Shown here piece after piece: positions 20,141-28,828 of a stretch of 64,000 nt of DNA. Made by a program: the position numbers and the translations under genes. This stretch comes from Nitrosomonadales bacterium (GTDB taxonomy: Bacteria > Pseudomonadota > Gammaproteobacteria > Burkholderiales > Gallionellaceae). The number at the start of each line of letters is the position of its first letter. Positions within the stretch are counted from its first letter, which is position 1. Location of the stretch: NCBI GenBank assembly GCA_016234685.1, contig JACRAT010000043.1:144137-208136 (forward strand), given 5' to 3'. The notes under the pieces were generated by a model. That model was not told the origin of the DNA. It worked only from the letters and a program-made list of their open reading frames with translations, and searched no databases.

Positions 20141-20213
20141 CGTCATTCCGGCGAAGGCCGGAATCCAGTGGTTTTATTCAAGATGCCGTTGATTTTGTCC
20201 GTGCATTGCACGG
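20141..20213. repeat. 73-bp repeat, left partner of an inverted pair
   Basis: This block starts CGTCATTCCGGCGAAGG and contains two hairpins (ATTCCGGC / GCCGGAAT and CCGTGCATTGCACGG). It matches the reverse complement of 20662-20734 with about six mismatches over 73 bp. Together the two bracket the GIY-YIG gene. Confidence 0.75.
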
Positions 20214-20275
20214 GGGTTTTAACCAACTGGACACCGGCTGTTGCCGGTATGACGAAAAACCGGGGGGGCGATACG

Positions 20276-20566
20276 ATGAGCAAGCTGCCGTGCGTATATC
20301 TGCTTGCCAGTAAACGTAACGGTACCTTGTACGTCGGAGTCACTTCGGATTTGGTGAAGCGAGTGTGGGAACACAAGAATCACGTTGTCGATGGTTTCAC
20401 CAAACAGCATGGCGTGGATCAACTGGTTTGGTATGAAGTGCATGAAACCATGGAATCCGCCATTCAGCGCGAGAAGGCAATCAAGGAATGGCAGCGAGCA
20501 TGGAAATTGAAGTTGATTGAAGAGAGCAATTCAGACTGGAAGGATTTGTACGACACGATATGTTAG
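20276..20566 (+). CDS. Small GIY-YIG family nuclease
   Basis: The ATG at 20276 gives 96 residues, typical for stand-alone GIY-YIG proteins of the UPF0213/YhbQ type. The core motif is VYLLASKRNGTLYVGVTSD, with the V-Y-L and Y-V-G pairs. LVKRVWEHKNHVVDGFTKQHGVDQLVWYE with the conserved Arg, and the Glu in AIQREKAIKEWQRAWKLKLIE, follow. Such proteins are putative single-domain endonucleases; biological roles are mostly unproven. The gene lies between two inverted 73-bp repeats, unlike its housekeeping neighbours, so a link with the repeats is possible. Confidence 0.85.
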   Translation: MSKLPCVYLLASKRNGTLYVGVTSDLVKRVWEHKNHVVDGFTKQHGVDQLVWYEVHETMESAIQREKAIKEWQRAWKLKLIEESNSDWKDLYDTIC

Positions 20567-20661
20567 TCCGTCATCCCGGCAGCGAGTCGTCATACCGCCC
20601 CTTCGACAGGTTCAGGATAAACTGACCTGCGGTCAGGTCGGTATCCAGTCAAAAATACGGT

Positions 20662-20734
20662 CCGTGCAACGCACGGACAAAACCAACTGCATATTGAATA
20701 AAACCGCTGGATTCCGGCCTACGCCGGAATGACG
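20662..20734. repeat. 73-bp repeat, right partner of an inverted pair
   Basis: This is the inverted counterpart of 20141-20213 and ends CGGAATGACG 15 bp before the cysS start codon. A GTTCG-type dispersed repeat (20599-20622) lies between it and the GIY-YIG gene. Confidence 0.75.
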
Positions 20735-20749
20735 GCTCAGGTAAGCGAC

Positions 20750-22228
20750 ATGTTAAGAATCTACAACACCCTCACCCGCGACAAGCAGGAATTCATTCCC
20801 CTCGAAGCCAACAAAGTGCGCATGTATGTGTGCGGCATGACGGTCTACGACTTTTGCCACTTGGGCCACGCGCGCGTGATGGTGGTGTTCGACATGGTGC
20901 AGCGCTGGCTGAAGGCGTCCGGTTATGAGGTGACCTACGTCCGCAACATCACCGACATCGACGACAAGATCATCAAGCGCGCGGCGGAGAGCAATGAGTC
21001 CATCCATGCGCTGACGCAGCGCTTCATAGCCGCGATGCATCAGGACGCTGACGCGCTGGGCGTGCAGCGCCCCGACCACGAGCCGCGCGCGACGCAGTTC
21101 GTGCCGCAGATGCTCTCCATGATCGAGCAGTTGGAGCGGAACGGCTTGGCCTATCAGGCTGCTGATGGCGACGTGAACTACGCGGTGCGCAAGTTCGACG
21201 GCTACGGCAAACTCTCCGGCAAATCGCTGGAAGACCTGCGCGCCGGTGAGCGCGTCGAGGTCGCATCCAACAAGCATGACCCGCTGGACTTCGTGCTGTG
21301 GAAATCGGCCAAGGAATTCGAAGCCGACGAAGTGAAATGGGATTCCAAGTGGGGCAAAGGCCGCCCCGGCTGGCACATCGAGTGTTCGGCGATGGGTTCG
21401 GAACTGCTTGGTAAACACTTCGACATCCACGGCGGTGGCGCGGATTTGCAGTTCCCGCATCACGAGAACGAGATCGCCCAGAGTGAAGGTGCGCACCAAT
21501 GCCAGTACGTCAACTACTGGATGCACAACGGTTTCATCCGCGTGGACAACGAGAAGATGTCCAAGTCGCTGGGCAACTTCTTCACCATCCGCGAGGTGCT
21601 GAAAAAGTACGATGCGGAAGTGGTGCGTTTCTTCATCCTGCGCGCGCATTACCGCAGCCCGTTGAATTATTCGGATGCGCATCTGGATGATGCCAAGGGG
21701 GCGTTGACTCGGCTGTATACGGCGCTGAAGGAGGCAGGCACAGAACTACGGCGTCCAATATCGGCTATTTCTGTCGACCAACTTAAGGTGCAGGATGGGG
21801 ATGTGAGCTTGGTATCCCTGTTTGTTGATGCTATGGATGATGATTTCAATACCTCGGAAGCCGTGTCCTTACTATTCATAATGGCTAGCGATATTTTTGT
21901 CACAGTCAATGATCTTCGGGATACAGAACGTCGGCCAGACCGTGTTCCAATTGAATATCAGAAAGAATTCTTAGCCAAACGTGCTACGCAGCTCAAGTCT
22001 CTGGCGGGTGTGCTGGGTCTGTTGCAGCGCGATCCGCAGGAATTCCTGCAAGGTGGCGCGGGCGACGGTGACTTGGACGATGCCGCCATTGCCTCGCAGA
22101 TCGAAGCCCGCGCCGCTGCTAAGAAAGCCCGTGATTTCGCCGAAGCCGACCGCATCCGCAAATCCTTGCTGGAGGCGGGCATCGTGCTGGAAGATACGCC
22201 GCAAGGGACGACTTGGCGGCGGTCATAG
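20750..22228 (+). CDS. cysS: Cysteinyl-tRNA synthetase
   Basis: CysRS charges tRNA-Cys. The ATG at 20750, with AGGTAAG upstream, gives 492 residues starting [13 protein letters not shown], as usual for the family. The zinc ligand Cys28 sits in [14 protein letters not shown], with HLGH at 37-40. HIECSAMG and the [10 protein letters not shown] zinc/adenylate region follow, with KMSKS at 269-273 and the C-terminal [15 protein letters not shown] helix. A stretch from about 21740 to 21980 is less GC-rich than the rest of the gene. Confidence 0.97.
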   Translation: MLRIYNTLTRDKQEFIPLEANKVRMYVCGMTVYDFCHLGHARVMVVFDMVQRWLKASGYEVTYVRNITDIDDKIIKRAAESNESIHALTQRFIAAMHQDADALGVQRPDHEPRATQFVPQMLSMIEQLERNGLAYQAADGDVNYAVRKFDGYGKLSGKSLEDLRAGERVEVASNKHDPLDFVLWKSAKEFEADEVKWDSKWGKGRPGWHIECSAMGSELLGKHFDIHGGGADLQFPHHENEIAQSEGAHQCQYVNYWMHNGFIRVDNEKMSKSLGNFFTIREVLKKYDAEVVRFFILRAHYRSPLNYSDAHLDDAKGALTRLYTALKEAGTELRRPISAISVDQLKVQDGDVSLVSLFVDAMDDDFNTSEAVSLLFIMASDIFVTVNDLRDTERRPDRVPIEYQKEFLAKRATQLKSLAGVLGLLQRDPQEFLQGGAGDGDLDDAAIASQIEARAAAKKARDFAEADRIRKSLLEAGIVLEDTPQGTTWRRS

Positions 22229-22257
22229 TCGTTACGCCAACTTCCCACGCTCTAGTC

Positions 22258-22307
22258 CTTGGCCCAAGACGCTCACAGCAGCGGGGTATCTTGGGCTAAG
22301 TCGTTTT
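22258..22307. terminator. Hairpin terminator between convergent cysS and the GGDEF gene
   Basis: A 12-bp stem (22258-22269 with 22289-22300, one G-T wobble) with a 19-nt loop is followed by TCGTTTT. It lies in the 90-bp gap between the convergent genes and could serve cysS. Confidence 0.5.
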
Positions 22308-22318
22308 CAGCCACGGCC

Positions 22319-23356
22319 TCAGAAGAACTCGGCGTCCTGATTGTTTTGCAGAACCGCCAAGTCGCCGCTGGCGATGAGGTCTTCGTAGCCGCAGACTTGG
22401 TTGCGGCCATGGTCTTTGGCGAAGTAGAGGGCTTCGTCGGCCTTGCCTATCACTTCTGAAGGGGTGTCAGTTGCAGCGACGGAAGAGAAGCCGATGGAGA
22501 TGGTGACTTGGCCGACCTGCGGGAAGGCGTAGCTTGCCACAGCCTGACGGAACTGTTCGAGCTTGAGCCGCACGCCTTCGGCTCCGACGTTGCGCATCAG
22601 GACGACGAACTCTTCGCCGCCGAAGCGGTAGAGGCGATCGTGGCGACGGAAGGAGCGGCGCATCAGATTGGCCATCAGGATCAGAACCTCGTCGCCGTAA
22701 AGATGGCCGAAGTTGTCGTTGATGCGTTTGAAGAAGTCGATGTCGATCACTGCCAGCCAATGATGGTTGCCGGCTTGCCGTTGCTCGTCTGGGCGCTTGG
22801 CCGATTGTTCGCTGTAGGCGGCGAGCAGCCCGGCGAAACCTTGCTCGAAGGTCTTGCGGTTGAGCAGCCCGGTCAGCGTGTCGTGCTGGCTGTCGCGCAG
22901 CAGGTCGAGATAGTTGCGGAACACGCCGATGATGCCGTCGAGCACGTCTTGCTCGTTCTCACTCATCGCCTGTTGGCCAATGAACTCGAAGATCGCATAG
23001 GGTTTTTCGCCCAGCACGATGGGGATGCAGACCTTGTGGCCTGCATCCGATGGGGTGGAGATGGTCGTCAGGCTGGATAACGCTTGGGCGATGGGCGAAT
23101 CCGCCAAGACGGGCGTTACTTGGTCGTCTTGCGGCAGGTCGTTGCTGCTGCGCACTTCGCCTTTCTCGCTCCAGGCCGACAGCGCCAGCAGATAGCCGGC
23201 TTCGCCTTCCAGCACGTCGTACAGATGCACGTCGTCGATGCGAGTCAGCGAGAGCATGGTATTCATCAGGCTGACCTTCAGCAAGGACGTGTCGCGGTAG
23301 CGCGTCAGCGTTTCCAAATGCTGGAGTATCTTGCCGGTCATGGGTGAGGGTCTCAT
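22319..23356 (-). CDS. GGDEF-domain diguanylate cyclase
   Basis: The 345-residue protein has a GGDEF domain in its C-terminal half: HDTLTGLLNRKTFEQG at about 158-173, IDIDFFKRINDNFGHLYGDEVL, and the active-site loop as RFGGEEF. This suggests an active cyclase making c-di-GMP from GTP. The N-terminal half resembles a GAF-type sensor (LYDVLEGEAGYLLAL, VCIPIVLGEKPYAIFEFIG). No membrane segment is seen. I see no clear inhibitory R-x-x-D site five residues before GGEEF. The start could also be the ATG at 23341; neither has a good ribosome-binding site. Confidence 0.9.
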   Translation of the reverse strand: MRPSPMTGKILQHLETLTRYRDTSLLKVSLMNTMLSLTRIDDVHLYDVLEGEAGYLLALSAWSEKGEVRSSNDLPQDDQVTPVLADSPIAQALSSLTTISTPSDAGHKVCIPIVLGEKPYAIFEFIGQQAMSENEQDVLDGIIGVFRNYLDLLRDSQHDTLTGLLNRKTFEQGFAGLLAAYSEQSAKRPDEQRQAGNHHWLAVIDIDFFKRINDNFGHLYGDEVLILMANLMRRSFRRHDRLYRFGGEEFVVLMRNVGAEGVRLKLEQFRQAVASYAFPQVGQVTISIGFSSVAATDTPSEVIGKADEALYFAKDHGRNQVCGYEDLIASGDLAVLQNNQDAEFF

Positions 23357-23465
23357 GGTTCAGATACTACGGCTGATCGCGGAAAAATTGAACGGAATTT
23401 TCCAGCAAGATGGCTCTTGATGGCGTCATTCCCGCGCGCGAGGGACGATATTCAGGCGAGCGAGT

Positions 23466-24338
23466 TCAATGCGCGCCACTCATCCGAACCGCCGCCACCT
23501 GTTCGCAGACTTGCGCTGCGCCTTGCAGGATGCGCGGCCCGGCGCGGCTCATCAGATCGGGAGGGATAAAGGCGGCGGGCGGGATCGTGGGCAGTGTACG
23601 CCAGCTGCGGCGGGCCTCCGCTGCATCCGTTTCATTGGCGGCAAGGGCGAAGAACAGGGCGGGCTGCGCGGCCAGCAGGCCCTCGGCGGAGATGGTCGGG
23701 GTGAGCAGGGGCGCAGCGGCGAACACGTTCTCCGCGCCGCACAGCCGCAACACATCGCTGATGATGTGCGTGCCGTTCACCGTGAGCAATGGCGCGGTGG
23801 CGATCTGGAAATAGGCGCGTACCAGCGGCGGATGGGCGTAGCGGCGGCGCAACTCGTCGCGCTGCTGCTCAAAAGCGCGGGCGGCGGCCTCGGCAGTCTC
23901 GTTGCTCTGCGCGACTTGCCCCAGCAGGCGCAACGCCTTCGGTATGTCGTCCAGCCGATGCGGGTCGAGTACCAGCAGCTTCAAGCCCAGCTTGCCGAAC
24001 ATGGCGCGGTCACGCGCGGAAAGTCCGCTCTGCCAAGCCAGCACCAAATCCGGCTTGAGTGCCAGCAGCCGTTCCCAATCCAGCCGAAAAGCGTCGCCAA
24101 CCTGCGGAAGTTGCCGCGCCGCAGCAGGAAAATCGCTATATGCCGTGACCGCCACCAACTGTCCGCCCAGCCCGGCAGCGTAAGCCAGTTCGGTGATGTG
24201 GGGGGCAAGCGAGACGATGCGCTGCGGCGATGCGGAGAAAGTCAGCGTGACGCCGTTGTCATCGTTGATGCGCAACGGCGCGGCTTGCAGCGGGGCGGCA
24301 AGCAGAGCGGCAAGGAGTAATAAATGCCGCCCTTTCAT
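23466..24338 (-). CDS. Periplasmic cobalamin/metal-chelate binding protein, BtuF-like
   Basis: The 290-residue protein has a signal peptide (MKGRHLLLLAALLAAPLQA) and the class III substrate-binding fold of BtuF/FhuD: RIVSLAPHITELAYAAGLGGQLVAVTAYSDFP, VGDAFRLDWERLLALKPDLVLAW, a long connecting helix, and YFQIATAPLLTVNGTHIISDVLRLCGAENVF. It probably binds vitamin B12 or another corrinoid in the periplasm. No BtuC/BtuD permease or ATPase gene is beside it, so the transporter must be encoded elsewhere. It lies 10 bp after the DAHP synthase gene on the same strand. Confidence 0.82.
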   Translation of the reverse strand: MKGRHLLLLAALLAAPLQAAPLRINDDNGVTLTFSASPQRIVSLAPHITELAYAAGLGGQLVAVTAYSDFPAAARQLPQVGDAFRLDWERLLALKPDLVLAWQSGLSARDRAMFGKLGLKLLVLDPHRLDDIPKALRLLGQVAQSNETAEAAARAFEQQRDELRRRYAHPPLVRAYFQIATAPLLTVNGTHIISDVLRLCGAENVFAAAPLLTPTISAEGLLAAQPALFFALAANETDAAEARRSWRTLPTIPPAAFIPPDLMSRAGPRILQGAAQVCEQVAAVRMSGAH

Positions 24339-24348
24339 GCTGCCAACT

Positions 24349-25464
24349 TCACTGCTGGTAGCGTGCCGCCAGCGCCACGCGCTTGAGATAGGCCTCGCGC
24401 GCGATCTGCACGTCCTCGATGAACTGCGGCAACTCGGGGATCAGCAGTGCTTGCGGGCCATCGACCAGCGCCTTGGTCGGGACAGGGTGAAAGTCCACCA
24501 GCACCATGTTCGCACCGGCCATCACGCCCTGAGCGGTGGCGTGCATGATGTCGAGGATGCCGTCCGGCCCGGCGGCGCGCGTGCCGACCGAGTGCGACGG
24601 GTCGATGCACACCGGCATCCGCGTCAGGCGCTTGACCACCGGGACGTGAGCGAAATCCACCAGATTGCGGTGCGGGTCGCCCATGTTGGTCTTCATGCCG
24701 CGCAGGCCGAACACCACGTTGCGATTGCCTTCCGAAGCCAGATATTCGGCGGCGTTGAGCGATTCGTCCAGCGTGATGCCGAAGCCGCGCTTCAACAGCA
24801 CCGGCATCTCGGTCTGGCGACCGACGATCTTGAGCAGCTCGAAGTTCTGTGTGTTGCGGGTGCCAATCTGCAACATCACGCCAGTGGGGTTGCCGGTCTG
24901 ATCCAACGCGGCGCGGATCTCGTCCAGATGCGACTCATGGGTGATCTCCATCGCGATCACCTTGATGCCGTATTTGCCCGCCAGCTCGAACACCCAGGGC
25001 AGACACGCCTTGCCGTGGCCCTGGAAGGCATACGGGCTGGTGCGCGGTTTGTACGCACCCATGCGGGTGCAGACCTGACCGTTGTCGCGTACCGCCTTCA
25101 GCATCAGCTCGACATGCTCGCGGTTGTCCACCGCGCACAGCCCAGCGAAGAGGTTGAAAGTGTCTTGCTCGAAGCGCACGCCGTTGTATTCAAAATGCGA
25201 GGGGCGCTCGTCGTCCTTGTGGCGGCCAAGGATGCGGTATTCCTGCGATACCCGCACCACGCGCTCGACGCAGGGCAGATTCTGCATGTCTTCGATCTCC
25301 AGCGCCTTGGTGTCGCCGATCAGATACAGCTCGGTCAGCGTCTGCTCTTCGCCGCGCTCGGTATGGACGCGGGTCTTGATGCCCGGCAGGGCGTCGAGAT
25401 GGTTCATCAGGCGCTGGAACTCGGCGTTGTCGGGGGTGGTGTTGGAAGCGAGAAGCAGGATCAT
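24349..25464 (-). CDS. 3-deoxy-7-phosphoheptulonate (DAHP) synthase, class I beta type
   Basis: DAHP synthase joins phosphoenolpyruvate and erythrose-4-phosphate, the first step of the shikimate pathway. The 371-residue protein has an N-terminal ferredoxin-like regulatory domain (about 1-70), as in the Thermotoga-type enzyme. The catalytic barrel has AGLCAVDNREHVELMLKAV, GAYKPRTSPYAFQGHG, LQIGTRNTQNFELLK, PVLLKRGFGITLDESLNAAEY and CIDPSHSVGTR. The reading AGLCAVDN replaces the common AGPCSVE at the PEP-binding segment, a moderate divergence. It is probably controlled by aromatic amino acids through the N-terminal domain. Confidence 0.9.
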   Translation of the reverse strand: MILLLASNTTPDNAEFQRLMNHLDALPGIKTRVHTERGEEQTLTELYLIGDTKALEIEDMQNLPCVERVVRVSQEYRILGRHKDDERPSHFEYNGVRFEQDTFNLFAGLCAVDNREHVELMLKAVRDNGQVCTRMGAYKPRTSPYAFQGHGKACLPWVFELAGKYGIKVIAMEITHESHLDEIRAALDQTGNPTGVMLQIGTRNTQNFELLKIVGRQTEMPVLLKRGFGITLDESLNAAEYLASEGNRNVVFGLRGMKTNMGDPHRNLVDFAHVPVVKRLTRMPVCIDPSHSVGTRAAGPDGILDIMHATAQGVMAGANMVLVDFHPVPTKALVDGPQALLIPELPQFIEDVQIAREAYLKRVALAARYQQ

Positions 25465-25515
25465 GGAGTCACCTCGGATGGGGAGTTATCGCGTCGATGT
25501 ACTTGCGAGGGCGGG

Positions 25516-25959
25516 TCACTTGCCCGACAGCACCGGCCATTGTTTGGCCCATTGCTCCAGCGGGTCGCGGGTGAATCCGCTCTTGCCGAACAACTGCCAG
25601 CGTCCGATTACATAGCACAGCAGCACGTTGGCACGTGCGCCGATGTCGGTGTCGGCGGGCAATTCGCCTTCGGTCACGGCGATGCGCAGCGATTGCTTGA
25701 GCGTGGCTTCGATGCGGTCGAGCAACTGGTTGATGCGCAGTTGCAAGCGATCATTCTCGTTCACCAGTGCGTCGCCGATCAGCACGCGGGTCATGCCGCG
25801 ATTCTTCTGGGCGAAGCGCAGCAGCAGGAACAGCACGTTCTCGACCTGCTTCAGGCCGCTGGTCTCTTCGGTGGTGATCTTCTCGCCCTTGGGTTGTGCC
25901 AGCATGGTGGCGATGGTTTGCAAGATCTGTAGTTTGCGTTCACCGGGTTTTGTGGCCAT
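25516..25959 (-). CDS. slmA: SlmA-family nucleoid occlusion protein lacking its helix-turn-helix
   Basis: The ATG at 25957-25959 (GGAGA upstream) gives 147 residues. Residues 1-30 (MATKPGERKLQILQTIATML...KITT) match the start of betaproteobacterial SlmA. Residues 31-147 (EETSGLKQVENVLFLLL, MTRVLIGDALVNENDRLQLRINQLLDRIE) match the ligand/FtsZ-binding part. From memory of full-length homologues (about 195 residues), roughly 45-50 residues carrying the TetR-type helix-turn-helix are missing between T30 and E31, with the frame kept. SlmA normally binds DNA and blocks FtsZ assembly over the nucleoid; this form should not bind DNA. The nucleotidase/argB neighbourhood supports orthology. Confidence 0.75.
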   Translation of the reverse strand: MATKPGERKLQILQTIATMLAQPKGEKITTEETSGLKQVENVLFLLLRFAQKNRGMTRVLIGDALVNENDRLQLRINQLLDRIEATLKQSLRIAVTEGELPADTDIGARANVLLCYVIGRWQLFGKSGFTRDPLEQWAKQWPVLSGK

Positions 25960-26016
25960 GTTCTCTCCTTGCTTGTTGCGCCGTCGCATTGGCTTATGCC
26001 GGGTGACGGGCTCGTC

Positions 26017-26649
26017 CTACCGTAATCGTGCCAGATTCCTAGGCAGCTCCAGCACATCCTTGATCTTCACATCTACCGCTGCGGGCATACGCTGTCCGGC
26101 GTTCACCCACACGGTCTTCATGCCTAAACGCTTGGCGGTTTGCAGATTCTCCAAGCTGTCTTCCACCATCACGCAGCGCGCCGGGGTCAGTCGGTGTTTC
26201 TTCAGCAGCCGCACGTAGCCCGACAGTTGCGGCTTGGGGCGGAAGCCGGTCTGCTCGATGGCGAACACATCGTCGAACAGGTCGTCTACTTTCAGCAACG
26301 CCAGCACCGCGCGGGCGTAATGCTCCGGCGCATTGGAAAACTCCAGCTTGCGCTCCGGCAGCCGCTTCAGCAGATGGCGCAGGCGCGCTTCGCGCAGCAC
26401 CATGTTCGGCAGATCGGGGAACTGGTGCGTGTGCCACAAAAAATGCTGCGGGTCTGTGCCGTGATGCCGCATCAGCCCGGAAAGCGTCGCGCCGTAACGC
26501 TGCCAGTAGTCCACCCGCAAAGTGTTCGCCGCTGCCTCGTCCAGTTGCAGATGCTCCTGCAAATACGCCGTCATGCTGCGGTTGATGTGCGGAAAGATAT
26601 GCGGCGTGGCGTTGTGCAGCGTGTTGTCCAGATCGAAGATCCAAGTCAC
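26017..26649 (-). CDS. HAD-family pyrimidine 5'-nucleotidase
   Basis: The GTG at 26647-26649 gives 210 residues starting VTWIFDLDNTLHNA, which places the HAD motif I DxDxT at residues 6-10. The cap domain contains INRSMTAYLQEHLQLDE and YWQRYGATLSGLMRHHG. Motif II is EFSNAPEHYA, the motif III Lys is in GFRPKP, and motif IV is VMVEDSLENLQTAKRLGMKTVWV. Homologues are annotated as pyrimidine or UMP 5'-nucleotidases. I prefer this GTG because the in-frame extension upstream is a repeat (CCCTCTCCC-like) rather than family sequence. The slmA-nucleotidase-argB order is common in betaproteobacteria. Confidence 0.87.
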   Translation of the reverse strand: MTWIFDLDNTLHNATPHIFPHINRSMTAYLQEHLQLDEAAANTLRVDYWQRYGATLSGLMRHHGTDPQHFLWHTHQFPDLPNMVLREARLRHLLKRLPERKLEFSNAPEHYARAVLALLKVDDLFDDVFAIEQTGFRPKPQLSGYVRLLKKHRLTPARCVMVEDSLENLQTAKRLGMKTVWVNAGQRMPAAVDVKIKDVLELPRNLARLR

Positions 26650-26754
26650 CCCCCGCTCCCGGTGGGAGGAGGGGAGTGGGAGTTGCGCCACGCCCCCCAC
26701 CCTAACCTTCCCCCGAAGGGAGAGGGGACTGAGTCTGTGTTCCGTCCATCATGC

Positions 26755-27648
<894 letters not shown>

Positions 27649-27699
27649 TCAGACGAAATCGGATAACGAAACAAGCGGAAGTGCTGAATAAATCGAATG

Positions 27700-27786
27700 C
27701 GTCATTCCGGCGCATAACCAGCGACTTTGCTGGCGTCTTTTGCCAGCTTAGTCGAATGGCTAGTTGTTCCATCAGGCCGGAATCCA
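27700..27786. repeat. REP-like repeat interrupted by a 61-bp structured insert
   Basis: CGTCATTCCGGCG (27700-27712) and AGGCCGGAATCCAG (27774-27787) are the two halves of the hairpin seen intact at 20141. There a single base separates them; here 61 bp do. The insert itself folds around GCTGGC / GCCAGC with flanking GACT / AGTC pairs. Confidence 0.55.
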
Positions 27787-28434
27787 GTGTATTCAACCCA
27801 CTGGGCCCGGCTCGCGCCAGTGCGACGAATTGCTCAGTGCCTCCAAGCGAATCAGCAATCAAAACAGGCGCGCATTCTACACCACAAAAGCCAACGGGCA
27901 GCCTGTAGCCGTCCGTTGAAAGCGAAGTTTGCGCTCACCGGAGCGAGGCGGGTCGGTGATGGTTGGAGAGGAGTGTCGCAGAGTCCGGGGGGCGCTAGAG
28001 CCGCGCCCCAGTCGGCTCACGTCCCGCGATTGACAGCCTCGCCCCCAGCCCTTAGAGTTCAGCCCACTTGCACATCTACCGCCCACGTACATCGCCCCGC
28101 AAGCACGGCGCAAGACGCACGGCAGATTCCCCCCAGACTGCGAAGGGGGGCGGCAAAGCCGCCGGGTTGCGCCAAGACCGCCCGTAGGGCGAGTGTCTGG
28201 CGGTATCCTCTTTACGGGGGCACCCACCGGCGTACCCCTTGCGGGAGCAGGAGCTGGTCGCAAGACAAACCTGTGACCAAACCGCCATCACGTGGCAGTT
28301 TGACCGATCACCCGGCACTCTCAGCCCGTTCGCGCTGAGCTTGTCGAAGCGTATCAGCACGGGAAATCCAGTTGGCAATCTGTTTGAACGAGGGGGGTAT
28401 GAGTCACCAATCACGGGCAGAAAGTCAAATCAGC

Positions 28435-28504
28435 GGAAAAACCGTGGGCTGTCCCGGTTTTCCTTCGCGGTAACTTCACCGCTCCTTCGGGATGGGGGAG
28501 TCCC
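28435..28504 (+). promoter_or_regulatory. Three-hairpin leader upstream of the 94-residue orphan gene
   Basis: Three hairpins follow one another: 28435-28444 with 28455-28463 (GGAAA...CCG / CGGTTTTCC, one bulge), 28467-28471 with 28478-28482 (GCGGT / ACCGC), and 28489-28492 with 28501-28504 (GGGA / TCCC) followed by TTT. An alternative pairing CTCC / GGAG overlaps the third. The start codon of the next gene is 40 bp downstream. This could be a structured 5' leader; it matches no riboswitch class I recognise. Confidence 0.35.
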
Positions 28505-28543
28505 TTTCATTCGTTATGCCTTCAAACCAACATAGGAGCCAAC

Positions 28544-28828
28544 ATGGCTGATACATGGAAATCCATCTTTAAGGGAATAATTGAGAACCGCCCCGTGGAA
28601 ATTGAAATTTACGACGAAGGCGGTTATCGAGTTAACACCACCCAAGGCGCAGACGACCCAGGCACCGTCCAAAGCGACGGCTCATCAACCATCATCATTC
28701 CACCAACGGCAAAAGGTCGGCAGATAGCCATTGAAGGTGAAACGACCGACGAAATCCGTAAAGACCTACTTGCCGAGGGTTTCAGTGAGGCTGCCGCAGA
28801 TAAAATCGTTGGCAAGCTTTCGGTATAA
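28544..28828 (+). CDS. Small orphan protein of unknown function
   Basis: The 94-residue protein starts at an ATG preceded by TAGGAGCC, a good ribosome-binding site. It is acidic, with no signal peptide, membrane helix or cysteine. The N-terminal half looks like beta strands (RPVEIEIYDEGGYRVNTT, GSSTIIIPP) and the C-terminal half like helices (TTDEIRKDLLAEGFSEAAADKIVGKL). I do not recognise a family. Its base composition is lower in GC than the neighbouring core genes. It sits alone between two repeat-rich regions, which suggests acquired DNA. A weak 5-bp hairpin (28858-28873) follows. Confidence 0.65.
   Translation: MADTWKSIFKGIIENRPVEIEIYDEGGYRVNTTQGADDPGTVQSDGSSTIIIPPTAKGRQIAIEGETTDEIRKDLLAEGFSEAAADKIVGKLSV

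Noticed and set aside
24193..25932. Long open frame opposite DAHP synthase and slmA
   Set aside because: It runs across several real genes in antisense, with biased composition and no domain.
27727..28414. Overlapping Arg/Pro-rich open frames on both strands in the argB downstream region
   Set aside because: They overlap one another and known repeats, have no ribosome-binding site and no recognisable domain.
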